Positions 19,316 through 30,501 of a stretch of DNA of 64,000 nt are shown here, in pieces; position 1 is the first letter of the stretch; each line of letters starts with the position of its first letter. The DNA is from Candidatus Intricatilinea gracilis (GTDB lineage Bacteria; Pseudomonadota; Gammaproteobacteria; Burkholderiales; Burkholderiaceae_C): positions 868,001 to 932,000 of the forward strand of contig JADJDQ010000021.1 in assembly GCA_016702605.1 (NCBI GenBank), read 5' to 3'. The notes under the pieces are model-generated. The model was not told the DNA's origin. It ran no database searches and was given only the letters and a program-made list of their open reading frames with translations. A program made the position numbers and the translations under genes.

Positions 19316-20251
19316 ATGGACGACAAGGTCAACTACACACTCGTCGGCGCCTTCGTGCTGGTGCTCGGTGCCGTGTTCGTCGCCGCCGTGTTGTGGCTGG
19401 CTGCCGGCCTGGGCGGGCAACGGGCGGTGGACCCGTATCAGGCGGTGATCCGGGAGTCGGTAGCCGGGCTCAATGTCGACGCACCCGTCAAGTACCTGGG
19501 GGTGGACGTGGGCAAGGTCGACCGTATCGAGATCGACCCGCAGGACTCGCGGCAGGTGCGGCTGAGGTTCCTCATCGACCGCGGCACACCGATCAAGCAA
19601 GACAGCCTGGCAGTCCTGAAGACCCAGGGCCTGACCGGCATCGCCTACATCGAGCTCAGCGGTGGCAGCGCCGGCTCGTTGCCTTTGGTGGCTGGGGCCG
19701 GTGGCGTGGCACCGACCATCCCATTCAAGCTCTCGCTCGGTGCTCGGCTCGAGAACGTGTTGACCAATGTGCTGGCCAATGTCGACCGGGTGTCGAACAA
19801 CATCAACGCCGTGTTCGATGCAGACAACCGCCAGGCACTCAAGTCCGCATTGACCGATATCGCCGCCCTGAGCCACAGCCTGGCAGGGCAGAAGGACGCA
19901 ATGACTGCCGCGCTGAAAGATGCCGGCCGCACGGCACAACTGACCGCCCGGGCCGCCGAACAACTCGGCCCCACACTCGACCGAATTGCCAGCAGCGCGC
20001 AGGGTGTGGAAGACATGGCCGCCAAGGCGGGAGAAGCCAGCACACGTGCTGCCCGGGCTGTAGATACCGCTGCCAGCGGTGTGGCGCAGTTGGGCAGCGA
20101 AACCCTGCCTGAACTGACACGCCTGATGACTGACCTCGGCGAGTTGGCCACGTCGCTGCGCCAGTTGAGTGAACAGACCACCGGCAACCCGAGCAGTTTG
20201 TTGATCGGCCGTCCGGCGCCCAGCCCCGGGCCCGGAGAAAGCGAACCATGA
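19316..20251 (+). CDS. MlaD/MCE-domain periplasmic lipid-binding protein
   Basis: 311 residues: one N-terminal transmembrane anchor (YTLVGAFVLVLGAVFVAAVL), one MCE domain at ~40-120 (VAGLNVDAPVKYLGVDVGKV, LAVLKTQGLTGIAYIELSGG) and a long helical C-terminal part to residue ~300 that may form a tunnel or bundle. It is longer than E. coli MlaD (183 residues) and closer to the PqiB/YrbD-like class seen with auxiliary lipoproteins. Its stop overlaps the start of the lipoprotein gene by 4 bp. Confidence 0.9.
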   Translation: MDDKVNYTLVGAFVLVLGAVFVAAVLWLAAGLGGQRAVDPYQAVIRESVAGLNVDAPVKYLGVDVGKVDRIEIDPQDSRQVRLRFLIDRGTPIKQDSLAVLKTQGLTGIAYIELSGGSAGSLPLVAGAGGVAPTIPFKLSLGARLENVLTNVLANVDRVSNNINAVFDADNRQALKSALTDIAALSHSLAGQKDAMTAALKDAGRTAQLTARAAEQLGPTLDRIASSAQGVEDMAAKAGEASTRAARAVDTAASGVAQLGSETLPELTRLMTDLGELATSLRQLSEQTTGNPSSLLIGRPAPSPGPGESEP

Positions 20252-21015
20252 CGAGCCAGAGTCGCACCGTGATCCACAGCGTGAGAGTGACCGTGAGCGA
20301 CAACGGGAGCGACACCGCGAGTGACGCCGTGAGCCTGCCCGCGAGTCGAACGCCGAGCAAGGTCTTCACACGTCGACCTGTGCTGCTGGGCCTGCTGGGC
20401 CTGCCCGCAGTGGTCGGCCTGGCTGCCGTGACAGCGGGTTGCGGCACCACCTTGTTGCCCAAACCAGCGGCGGCGCCGGCACGTTTCACGCTGGACGACG
20501 GTGTGAGTGCGCCACCAGTGGCTGCCGCGCCAGCCAGTGCACCCGTGCTGATCGTGGCCCAGCCCCGCGCGGCACCGGGTTGTGACGACAGACACATGGT
20601 CTATCTGCGCAGCAGCGGGCAGTTGCAGGCTTATGCCTATCACGAGTGGCTCGACACACCGGCGCAGATGCTGGCACCGCTGCTGGTGCGTACCTTGCAA
20701 GACAGCGGTGCCTTTGCCGCGGTGCTACTGGCGCCGTCGACCGGTGCTGGCGCCTTGCGGCTCGAAACCGAACTGATCCGCCTGCAGCAGGACTTCTCCG
20801 TGACCCCGAGTCAGGTCCGCCTGACCCTGCGCGCCGTGTTGATCGAGAGCAGAAGTCGCAAGGTGCTGGGCTGGCGCGAGTTCGATCGCCACGTGCCAGC
20901 GCCCACCGACAACGGTGTAGGTGGCGTCACCGCTGCCAGGCAGGCCACACGTCTGGTGCTGGGTGAGCTGGGCGCCTATTGCGCCGGGCTTGTTGTGAGC
21001 GCAGCCCACTCCTGA
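20248..21015 (+). CDS. ABC-type transport auxiliary lipoprotein (PqiC-like)
   Basis: 255 residues. A lipobox VTAGCG lies unusually far in (Cys near residue 65), preceded by an Arg pair and hydrophobic segment (RRPVLLGLLGLPAVVGLAA). The mature part matches ABC-transporter auxiliary lipoproteins: MVYLRSSGQLQAYAYHEWLD and TPAQMLAPLLVRTLQDSGAF. These sit in the outer membrane and receive lipid from the MCE protein. The first ~40 codons encode a Ser/Val/Asp stretch from a degenerate GTGAGCGAC-like repeat; the true start may be a GTG downstream, for example near 20332. Confidence 0.82.
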   Translation: MTSQSRTVIHSVRVTVSDNGSDTASDAVSLPASRTPSKVFTRRPVLLGLLGLPAVVGLAAVTAGCGTTLLPKPAAAPARFTLDDGVSAPPVAAAPASAPVLIVAQPRAAPGCDDRHMVYLRSSGQLQAYAYHEWLDTPAQMLAPLLVRTLQDSGAFAAVLLAPSTGAGALRLETELIRLQQDFSVTPSQVRLTLRAVLIESRSRKVLGWREFDRHVPAPTDNGVGGVTAARQATRLVLGELGAYCAGLVVSAAHS

Positions 21016-21357
21016 CGCAGCGAGAGCCCGGCCACCGTGACGCCTGCGCACTGTTCGGCAACATGTCGATGCAACTGCCGCAACACTGACACACCGCTTG
21101 GTGCGTCATCGCACAGAACGTGAACGAGTCGCAAAGCCACACTGGCGTATGCACTCGAACCGCCACTCACGCCACATCAGTCTCACCCTGCGCCAGGCCG
21201 GCGTTCAAGGACAGGGCAGCCTGTCCATCTTCGCCGCCCTGGCCCGCACGGTCGTGCGGGTCGTGCACCTGCGGCGCAGGCGCCCTGGCCGCACAGATCG
21301 TGCGACACGCGACGAGACGCCGATGCACTCACCCTGCCTGTAGAGGGTGGATGCTGC
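21016..21357. other. Intergenic region, downstream of lipid-transport operon
   Basis: Region between two convergent genes with no supported gene. It contains a perfect inverted repeat CCCGCACG-GT-CGTGCGGG at 21243-21260, not followed by a T-run; it may act as a terminator for either strand. Confidence 0.35.
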
Positions 21358-22134
21358 TCAGGCAAGCCGGCTGACCACGGCCTGCCGGCAGATCGACATG
21401 TCGTGCAGGGGCAGGGGTGATGCGGGTGCACAGTCACAGTCGCGTGACAGGCGGTCGTAGGCATCCTTGACGAGTGCATAACACTCGCAGCTGCGCTCTT
21501 CGAGTCCGCTTCGATCGAGGATGGCAATGCGACCACGCGAGTAGCGGATCAGGCCGGCCTGTTGCAGCTTCAAGGCGCCGGCGGTGATGGTTTCGCGCCT
21601 CACGCCCAAGGTGTTGGCGATACGCTCCTGCGTGATCTGCAACTCGGCGCCGCCGAGTCGATCGTGATTGAGCAGCAACCAGCGAGCCAGTTGCTGGTCG
21701 AGTGCGTGATGCCGGATACACGCCGAGTTCTGCGCCATGTGCACGAACAGCGTCTGGGTGTATCGCATCAGCTGCTGCATGAGGGCATCGAGTTGCCTGG
21801 ATTCGTCGCGCACGGCGTAGGCCGTCATACGCAGCGCACGCCCCGCACTTTGCACCACGGCGCTGCTGAGTGAAGGGCCACCCCCCATGAACGCACAGAC
21901 ACCGACAAAACCTTCGTTGCCCACGACGGCTACCTCGGCCTGTGATCCGTCGGACAAGGTCGACATCAGCGACACGACAGCCGTGGTTGGGAAGTGGACA
22001 TGCTCGATGTCCGCGCTGTCGCGGTAAAGCACGCTGCCAGCCTGCAGATCCACCCACTCGAGTCTGGACGAGATCTGTTGCCACACTGGCGTGGGCAAGG
22101 CGGCCAGCAACTGGTTGCGATAGGGGTCGAACAT
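21358..22134 (-). CDS. Crp/Fnr-family transcriptional regulator
   Basis: 258 residues, closely related to the regulator at 1629-2348: HVHFPTTAVVSLMSTLSDGS, VVGNEGFVGVCAFMGGG, ALDQQLARWLLLNHDR and recognition helix IANTLGVRRETITAGALKL. The C-terminal RSGLEERSCECYALVKDAYD is followed by about 25 extra residues absent in its paralogue. The ATG at 22134 is selected by alignment with that paralogue; the frame is open further upstream. The ligand is unknown. It faces the lipid-transport operon convergently. Confidence 0.87.
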   Translation of the reverse strand: MFDPYRNQLLAALPTPVWQQISSRLEWVDLQAGSVLYRDSADIEHVHFPTTAVVSLMSTLSDGSQAEVAVVGNEGFVGVCAFMGGGPSLSSAVVQSAGRALRMTAYAVRDESRQLDALMQQLMRYTQTLFVHMAQNSACIRHHALDQQLARWLLLNHDRLGGAELQITQERIANTLGVRRETITAGALKLQQAGLIRYSRGRIAILDRSGLEERSCECYALVKDAYDRLSRDCDCAPASPLPLHDMSICRQAVVSRLA

Positions 22135-22476
22135 GGGGTTTCCTTTGCCTGTGGTGTGTTGTGTGTCGACGCCGCCGGTGCGCGGTTGTATTGGCAGGTT
22201 CAGGGCAACGGCCACGCGATCCGCCCGCTGCCTGGCCACACCGTGTGTTCGCCTTCGCTCACTGTAGAAGCCGATGCCGCGATGCCCTGTGTCGTTTGAC
22301 ATAGCGCACGAACACGACAGTGACCAGCAGCAAGGCAGTCGGTCACCGAAATGCGCAGGGTCTGGCGAGGCGGCTCTGGTTGCCGACCGACCGCAGGTGG
22401 TTGTCGACCAGCGACCGCAGCGGGCACTTGCCCCTGGGTTTGTAGCGGCGATCTGTGGCGCGGTCTGTGCGCCAGC
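22135..22476. other. Intergenic region upstream of a Crp-type regulator
   Basis: 342 bp between the regulator start and the stop of the YihY/BrkB gene. It must hold the regulator's promoter. I see no convincing gene, hairpin or operator. Confidence 0.3.
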
Positions 22477-23366
22477 CTACGGTCGGCGCGAGCCGAACTG
22501 GTTGGCCCAGACCCAGGTGAACTCGGCGCCGATCATGAGGATCTGGGCCGACCAGTAGACCCACAGCAACACCACCACCAGCGAGCCGGCTGCGCCGAAG
22601 CCCGAGGCCACGGCCGACCTGCCGATGTACAGACCGATCAGCAGCTTGCCCAGCGCAAACAGCGCCGCGGTGAACAAGGCGCCGATCCACACGTCCTTCC
22701 ACTGCACCTGCACACGCGGCATGACCTTGAAGATCAAGGCGAACACCACGGCCGCAAGCACAAAGCTGCTGGCCGCGTTGATCGTCTCGACGATGGTGTT
22801 CCAGCTGCCCAGCAACGGGTCGAGCTTGCGGCCCAGGGCGGCCAGCACGGCGCTGGCCACCAGCGAGACCGTGAGCAGGAAACCCAGCGCCAGGATCACG
22901 CCGTACGACAGCAGGCGCGAGCGCAGCAGGCGCAGCCAGCTGTTGTCGCGTGCCTGCGTGGGCACGCGCCAGATGCGGTCCAGCGCATCCTGCAGTTCGG
23001 CGAACACCGAGGTGGCACCGACCACCAGCAGCGCCACACCCAGCAGCGTGGCGGCCAGCCCCATGCGTGGCTGATGCACGCTGGCCAGCAGGTCCTGCAC
23101 CGCAGCGGCGCCGCGTTGCCCCATCAGGGCGTCGAGCTGGGCCTGGATCTCGCCGCGCGCCGCCGCCTCGCCGAACACCAGGCCGGCCACCGAGATCACG
23201 ATCAGCAGCAGCGGCGCCAGCGAGAACAAGGTGTAGTACGCCAGCGCAGCACCCATGCTGGACGCATAGTCGTCGTTCCACGAGGTCCAGACCTGACCGA
23301 CCAGTCTGCCCACCGAGTGAAGGCCCGCCCGCCAGCGTGGGATGGCGACGGCCGGCGCCGGTGTCG

Positions 23367-23370
<4 letters not shown>
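22477..23370 (-). CDS. YihY/BrkB-family inner membrane protein
   Basis: 297 residues with six predicted membrane helices and the family motif DDYASSMGAALAYYTLFSLA near residue 33, plus GATSVFAELQDALDRIWRV and the C-terminal LLWVYWSAQILMIGAEFTWV. The family (formerly annotated as ribonuclease BN or virulence factor BrkB) is of unsettled function, probably transport. Its start overlaps the HtrA stop by 4 bp (ATGA), so the two are translationally coupled. Confidence 0.9.
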
Positions 23371-24869
<1,499 letters not shown>

Positions 24870-25086
24870 CGAGGATCCTGGTGACGGGTGATGCCGGCAT
24901 GCTCGATGCTGCCTCGCCTGCGGTCTGTTCGTTACTGCACCGACGCTCGGCGTCAGCCATGGCCACATCACCCTCCTGCGTGCAGGGGTGTCCCTGCCTG
25001 CCCCGAGTTGGTCGCGCCAGCTTGATCCAACTTGCCTGACGCCACCCGGCGCGGCCTCGAACCGCATCTGCAACCAGGAGCCCCCC

Positions 25087-25788
25087 ATGCCCGCACCACG
25101 CCGCCACAAGGAAGGTCACAGGAGTGACCGCATCGGCTGGCTGCGTGCCGCCGTGCTGGGTGCCAACGACGGCATCGTGTCGACCGCCAGCCTGGTGCTG
25201 GGTGTGGCGGCGGCCGGTGCCGACCATCGCGCGGTGTTGATGACCAGTGTCTCGGGCCTGATCGCCGGTGCCATGTCGATGGCAGCGGGGGAGTTCGTGT
25301 CGGTGCATTCACAGGCCGACACCGAAAGCGCCGACCTGGCGCGTGAGCAGGCCGAGCTCGACCACGACCCCAAGGGTGAACTGCGCGAACTGACCGGCAT
25401 CTATGTCGCCCGTGGCCTGGACAAGCCTCTGGCCGAACAGGTGGCCGGCCAGCTGATGGCTCACGACGCGCTGGGTGCCCATGCCCGCGACGAGCTCGGC
25501 CAGTCCGAGGTGACCGCGGCCAGGCCGCTGCAGGCGGCGCTGGCGTCGGCCGGCAGTTTTGCCCTGGGTGCCGCCTTGCCCATCGTGGTGGTGCTCGTTG
25601 CCCCACAGGCGCAGCTGATCTGGTGGGTGTCGATCACGGCGCTGGTGTTTCTGGCTGGCCTTGGCGCCTTGTCGGCGCGCGCAGGGGGGGCGCCGGTGCT
25701 GGCAGGCACCTGGCGGGTGACCTTCTGGGGGCTCGTCGCCATGGTCATCACGGCTGGTGCAGGTGCCTTGTTCGGCGCGGTGGGCTGA
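25087..25788 (+). CDS. VIT1/CCC1-family metal (iron/manganese) transporter
   Basis: 233 residues with the family's N-terminal GWLRAAVLGANDGIVSTASL, MSMAAGEFVSVHSQADTESA and two C-terminal membrane pairs (SFALGAALPIVVVLVAP, FWGLVAMVITAGAGALFGA). Homologues carry ferrous iron or manganese out of the cytosol (in eukaryotes into vacuoles). The central hydrophilic helix with Glu/Asp residues (AREQAELDHDPKGELRELTG) is the metal-binding part. ATG at 25087 follows a GGAG. It is divergent from the htrA unit. Confidence 0.9.
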   Translation: MPAPRRHKEGHRSDRIGWLRAAVLGANDGIVSTASLVLGVAAAGADHRAVLMTSVSGLIAGAMSMAAGEFVSVHSQADTESADLAREQAELDHDPKGELRELTGIYVARGLDKPLAEQVAGQLMAHDALGAHARDELGQSEVTAARPLQAALASAGSFALGAALPIVVVLVAPQAQLIWWVSITALVFLAGLGALSARAGGAPVLAGTWRVTFWGLVAMVITAGAGALFGAVG

Positions 25789-25947
25789 GCGTCCGGGCGG
25801 GTGCCGAGCTCGCCATGACCGCCGTGCGAGATTGACCGTGTTGCGATCAGCGCTATGTTCCTTGACGTACGGTCGCACGCTGCACGGCGTGCCCACAATC
25901 GGTGGGATTTGTTTCCTCCAACTCCGGCACACGCGTTGTCCATCGAC

Positions 25948-27975
25948 ATGACCCAGCCCCTGCATGCATTGGCGACGCCCGACCGGCCACAGCCGGATAG
26001 CCGCGCGAGTGCGGCGTTGCATGCCTCGGAGTTGCGCTACCGGCGCCTGTTCGAGGCGGCGCAGGACGGCATCTTGCTGCTCAACGCCGACACGGCGCAG
26101 ATCGAGGATGCCAATCCCTACCTGATGGCCATGCTGGGTTACACACACGCCGAGCTGCTGGGCAAGAAGTTGTGGGAGGTGGGCGCCTTTGCCGATGTGG
26201 GCAAGAGTTCGGACATGTTCACCCGGCTGCAGGAGCGCGGCTACGTGCGCTACAGCGACCTGCCACTCAAGACCAAGACGGGCGCACTCGTCAACGTGGA
26301 GTTCGTGAGCAACAGCTACGACTGCGCGGGTGTGCAGGTGATCCAGTGCAATATCCGCAACCTCACCGAGCAACGACAGGCCGAGCAGCAGGTGCGCACC
26401 TTGTCGCTGGTGGTCGAACAAAGCCCGGTCAACATCGTCATTGCCGACCTGGGCGGCAAGATCGATTACGTCAACCAGGCCCTGCTCGACAACAGCGGCT
26501 ACAGCCGCGACGAGTTGATGGGCCAACCGGTGCAAGTGCTGCAGGCCGGCCCGCCCAGGGCCGCAGCGCCCCGTGGCCCCACCGACGATCAGGCGTACGA
26601 CGCGACCTGGCGGGGTGAATTGCTCAGCCGGCACAAGGACGGCACGGAACACACCGAACTCGCCGTGGTGGCGCCGATCCGCCAGCCCAACGGCCAGACC
26701 AGCCACCATGTCACCATCAGCAACGACATCACGCAGCGCAAACGTGATGCCGAAGAACTTGCCCTGCATCGCCACCACCTCGAAGAACTGATCACGCAAC
26801 GCACGCGCGAACTTGTCGACGCCAAGCTCAGGGCCGAGGCCGCCAACATGGCCAAGAGCGCCTTCCTGGCCAACATGTCGCACGAGATCCGCACACCACT
26901 GGCGGCGATCATCGGCATGGCCTACCTGATCCGCCGGTCGCAGGTCACCACCAAGCAGGCCGATTGGCTGGACAAGCTCGACACGGCGAGCAAACACCTG
27001 CTCGAGCTGATCAGCACCATCCTCGACCTGGCCAAGATCGACGCCGGCAAGATGGTGCTCGAGGAGTCGTCGGTCAGCATCGAGCGTATTGCGGCCGACG
27101 TCGTGGCGATGGTGTTCGACGAGGCCGCGGCAAAGAAGCTGCACCTGGCGGTGGAGGCCCACGCGCTGCCGGCCGACAACCTGCTGGGTGATTCGGCGCG
27201 GCTGCAGCAGGCCTTGCTCAACTACGCCAGCAACGCCGTCAAGTTCACCAACAGCGGCAGCGTGACGCTGCACATCAGCTGCGTGGACGATAAGCCCGAC
27301 AGCGCCCTGCTGCGTTTCGAGGTGCAGGACACCGGCATAGGCATCGACGCGGCGACGTTGCCGCGCCTGTTCACGGCCTTCGAGCAGGCCGACAACTCGC
27401 TCTCGCGCAGCTTTGGTGGCACCGGGCTGGGCCTGGCCATCGTGCACAGGCTCGCCCGGTTGATGGGTGGCGAGTCCGGGGTGACCAGCACACCCGGCGT
27501 GGGCAGCAGCTTCTGGTTCACGGCCCGGCTGCGCAAGCGCAGGCAGCCCGATGCGGCGCAAACGCCCGTGCGCACCTCGGCCGAGGCCAGGCTGGCGCTC
27601 GAGTTTCCGCAGGCCCGCATCCTGCTGGTCGACGACGATCTCTCCAACCGCGAGGTCGCGCAGCAATTGCTGGGCGCCGTGGTGGCCCATGTCGACGTGG
27701 CCGACAGCGGTGTCGAAGCCGTGCGGCTGGCGAGCCTGCAGGCCTACGACCTGATCCTGATGGACATCCAGATGCCGGGCATGGACGGCCTCGAAGCCAC
27801 GCGCCGGATCCGGGCCCTGCCAGGGGGCGTCGAGGCGAACATCGTCGCCATCACCGCCAATGCCTTTGCCGACGACAAGTCGCGCTGCCTGGCTGCGGGC
27901 ATGAACGGCTTCCTGGCCAAGCCGTTCAGCGTCGAGAGCCTGTTCGACACCGTCGTGACCGCCTTGTCGCCTTGA
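25948..27975 (+). CDS. PAS-containing hybrid sensor histidine kinase
   Basis: 675 residues with no membrane segment, so probably a cytoplasmic sensor. PAS1 ~25-150 (YRRLFEAAQDGILLLNADTA); PAS2 ~150-270 (VEQSPVNIVIADLGGKIDYV); a coiled linker; HisKA with His312 in MSHEIRTP; HATPase with NYASNAVKFT, DTGIGID and FGGTGLGLAI; and a C-terminal receiver with VDDDLSN and the phospho-acceptor Asp near 607 (LILMDIQMPG). ATG at 25948 fits the domain start; the frame is open to 25855. No output regulator is adjacent, so the partner (perhaps an Hpt protein) is elsewhere. Confidence 0.9.
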   Translation: MTQPLHALATPDRPQPDSRASAALHASELRYRRLFEAAQDGILLLNADTAQIEDANPYLMAMLGYTHAELLGKKLWEVGAFADVGKSSDMFTRLQERGYVRYSDLPLKTKTGALVNVEFVSNSYDCAGVQVIQCNIRNLTEQRQAEQQVRTLSLVVEQSPVNIVIADLGGKIDYVNQALLDNSGYSRDELMGQPVQVLQAGPPRAAAPRGPTDDQAYDATWRGELLSRHKDGTEHTELAVVAPIRQPNGQTSHHVTISNDITQRKRDAEELALHRHHLEELITQRTRELVDAKLRAEAANMAKSAFLANMSHEIRTPLAAIIGMAYLIRRSQVTTKQADWLDKLDTASKHLLELISTILDLAKIDAGKMVLEESSVSIERIAADVVAMVFDEAAAKKLHLAVEAHALPADNLLGDSARLQQALLNYASNAVKFTNSGSVTLHISCVDDKPDSALLRFEVQDTGIGIDAATLPRLFTAFEQADNSLSRSFGGTGLGLAIVHRLARLMGGESGVTSTPGVGSSFWFTARLRKRRQPDAAQTPVRTSAEARLALEFPQARILLVDDDLSNREVAQQLLGAVVAHVDVADSGVEAVRLASLQAYDLILMDIQMPGMDGLEATRRIRALPGGVEANIVAITANAFADDKSRCLAAGMNGFLAKPFSVESLFDTVVTALSP

Positions 27976-28079
27976 GCCGGGCGGGTGCAGCCGGCTGAGC
28001 CTGGCGCCGCTAAGTTCGTCACCGCACAGTCGGCCGGTCTGCTGCCGGCTAGGCTGGTGCAGGAGGTCTGCTGCCGACC

Positions 28080-30475
28080 ATGCTCAACCACGCGTCCGAT
28101 CCAGACTTGCCTGTTGCGGCACCAGCTGCCGCCTCGCGGTCACTCGGGTCGGGCTGGCTGGGGTCACCAGGTGTCGTCGTGGCGTGGTTGTGCGCCCTGG
28201 CACTGGTCGACGCGCTGGCGGTGGGTGAGGTGCTGGGCTGGCCCTTCCTGGCAAGACCTCTCGAACAGGTCGCGACTACCTGGTTGCAGCGTGCCGTGCA
28301 GGTCGACACCAGTGATGCCGCCGGCGACATGTCCACGGCGGCCTTTGTGCGGCCCGCAGCGGCTTTGCCGGCGCGTTTCGGCCTGCGATTGTTCGGCGCG
28401 CTGCGCATCGAGGCACCCCGGGTGCGGGTGGCGGCACCGCAGTGGAGTCACTCGGCGCAATTGCTGGTGGCCCACGACGTCGCGATCGAGCTGCGCTACA
28501 TCGACCTGTGGCGCGCCTGGCGAGGCCAGCCGCTGCGCATCGAGCGCCTGCATGTCGACACCTTCGACCTTCATCTGGACAGGCTGGCGGATGGCCGTGC
28601 CTCGTGGCGCATCGACCCTGCGGTATCGGCGGCGTCGGGTGCGACGCCGCAGCCCTTGAACGACCTGCCGTTCTTCGGCCACCTGCAGGTGGCGTCCGGC
28701 AATGTGAGCCTGCATGACGAGGTGCAGGCGCTGGACCTGCACGCCCAGCTGTCGCTGCTCGACGCGGCGTCACCGCTGGGTTCGGCGTGGGACACGACCC
28801 GCGTGCGCACCACGGGCCAGGCCTGGTCGGCGGACCAGGTGAGCCCGATCGAACCCGGTGCAGTCACGCCCGCCAAGGTGGTCGACCTGCTGATCGACAA
28901 GGTGGTCGACAAGGTGATCGACCAGGCCGTCGCCAAGGCGGTCGGCCCGGTGGCTTCGTCGCCCGGCACCACGGCGCGTGAACGCACCTCGAACCGTCCC
29001 GACCGCGTCTTGCGGCTCAGCGCAACCGGCCGGTACCGCGAGCTGCCCCTGCGGCTGGAACTGCTGCTTGGGGGCAGCTTGCCGGTGCCGGGCAACCCCG
29101 GCCTGCCGCGGCCGCTGGTCGTGAACCTCAGCGGCACCGTGGGGACGGCCTCGCTGGCATTCGACGGCAGGCTGGCCGATGCACGCAACGTCGACCAGCT
29201 GGCTGGACGCTTCAGGCTGCGGGGCCTTCACTGGCCGCTGTGGGCGATCCGCTGGGCGTGACCTTGCCGAGCACGGGTGCTTTTTCGACCGAGGGAGAAG
29301 TGACTCGACAAGACCGCCACTGGAAGGTGGTGGTCACCGATGGCCGCATTGGAGCGAGCCGCCTGGCCGGTACGTTCGACTACGCGCCTGGTGAGCTGGT
29401 GCCGCTGCTGCGTGGGCGCCTGGTCGGTGCGCGCCTGCACCTGGCCGACCTGGGCCCGGCAGTGGGTACCACCGCCTTGTTGTCGCGCAGCCGGGTCGGG
29501 CGTCTGCCGGTCGACGAGATGGCGACTGCGGTGCTTGCCGCCGGACGGGTCCTGCCGGCCCGGGACTTCGACCTGGCCGCACTGCGCGCAATGAACGCCG
29601 ACGTGGCGGTGTCGATCGCCGAAGTCGATCTCGGCAGTGGTCTGCTCGAACCACTGCGACCGTTGCGAGTCAGGCTGCTGCTGCAAGGTGGTGTGCTGAC
29701 GCTGCGCCAGATCGACGCACGTCTCGGTGCGGGCCGCCTCAGCGGTGAGCTGCAACTGGACGGACGCCGTCCGATCGCCGTGTTGTCGACCCGCCTGCGC
29801 TGGGACGATGTGGCGCTCGACCACTGGATCCACCAGAAGCGCCGCACCGGCACCGAGCCCTATGTGTCCGGACGCTTGAGCGGCAGCGCCAGCCTGACAG
29901 GCCAAGGCGGCTCGACGGCCAGGATACTGGCCAGCCTGAACGGCAGCGCCCGCACCGAACTGCAGGGTGGCTCGGTCTCGCATCTGGCCGTCGAACTGGC
30001 CGGCCTCGATCTGGCGGCCAGCCTGGGATTGCTGATCACCGGCGACGACCGCCTGCGTGTGTCTTGTGCTGTGGCTGATCTGGTGGCTGTGGACGGTGTG
30101 TTTCGTCCGCGCAGGATGGTGCTCGAGACCAGTGCTTCGGCCATCTGGGTGGGTGGCAGTCTGTCGTTGGCCAGCGAGACGCTCGATCTGCGCGCCGTCG
30201 TCAGCCCGCGCGGGTTCAGCCCGGTGAGCTTGCGTACACCGCTGACGGTGCGTGGCAGCTTCGCCAATCCACAGGTCACGTTCGATCGCGGCGGCATCGG
30301 CCGCAAGCTCGGCACCGCAGCACTGCTGGCCATCATGAACCCGCTGGCGGCCTTGTTGCCGCTGGTCGAACTGGCCAGCGCAACGACCGATGGGTCGTCG
30401 CGTCGTGCCGATGGCAAGGGTTGTGCGGGTCTGGTGGCGCCTGCGGCACTCAGGCAACTGCACCCGCCCGGGTGA
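28080..30475 (+). pseudogene. AsmA-like protein, frameshifted
   Basis: About 798 codons. It has one N-terminal membrane helix (VVVAWLCALALVDALAVGEV) and a long beta-rich periplasmic region typical of AsmA/DUF748 lipid-bridge proteins (LRIEAPRVRVAA; LVVNLSGTVGTASLAFDGRL; C-terminal SLRTPLTVRGSFANPQVTFD). The frame breaks at about 29224-29227: adding one C gives RLRGPSLAAVGDPLGVTL and joins the two open frames (28080-29261 and 29240-30475). There is no other lesion. Family members help move phospholipid between membranes or assemble outer-membrane proteins. If the shift is real, the C-terminal half is lost. Confidence 0.75.
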
Positions 30476-30501
30476 ACTTGAGTGCCTTGCCTGCGCGGCA
30501 G

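Noticed and set aside
25309..27690. 793-codon minus-strand open frame antisense to the hybrid kinase
   Set aside because: The plus strand encodes a complete PAS/HisKA/HATPase/REC protein; the antisense frame shows no motif.
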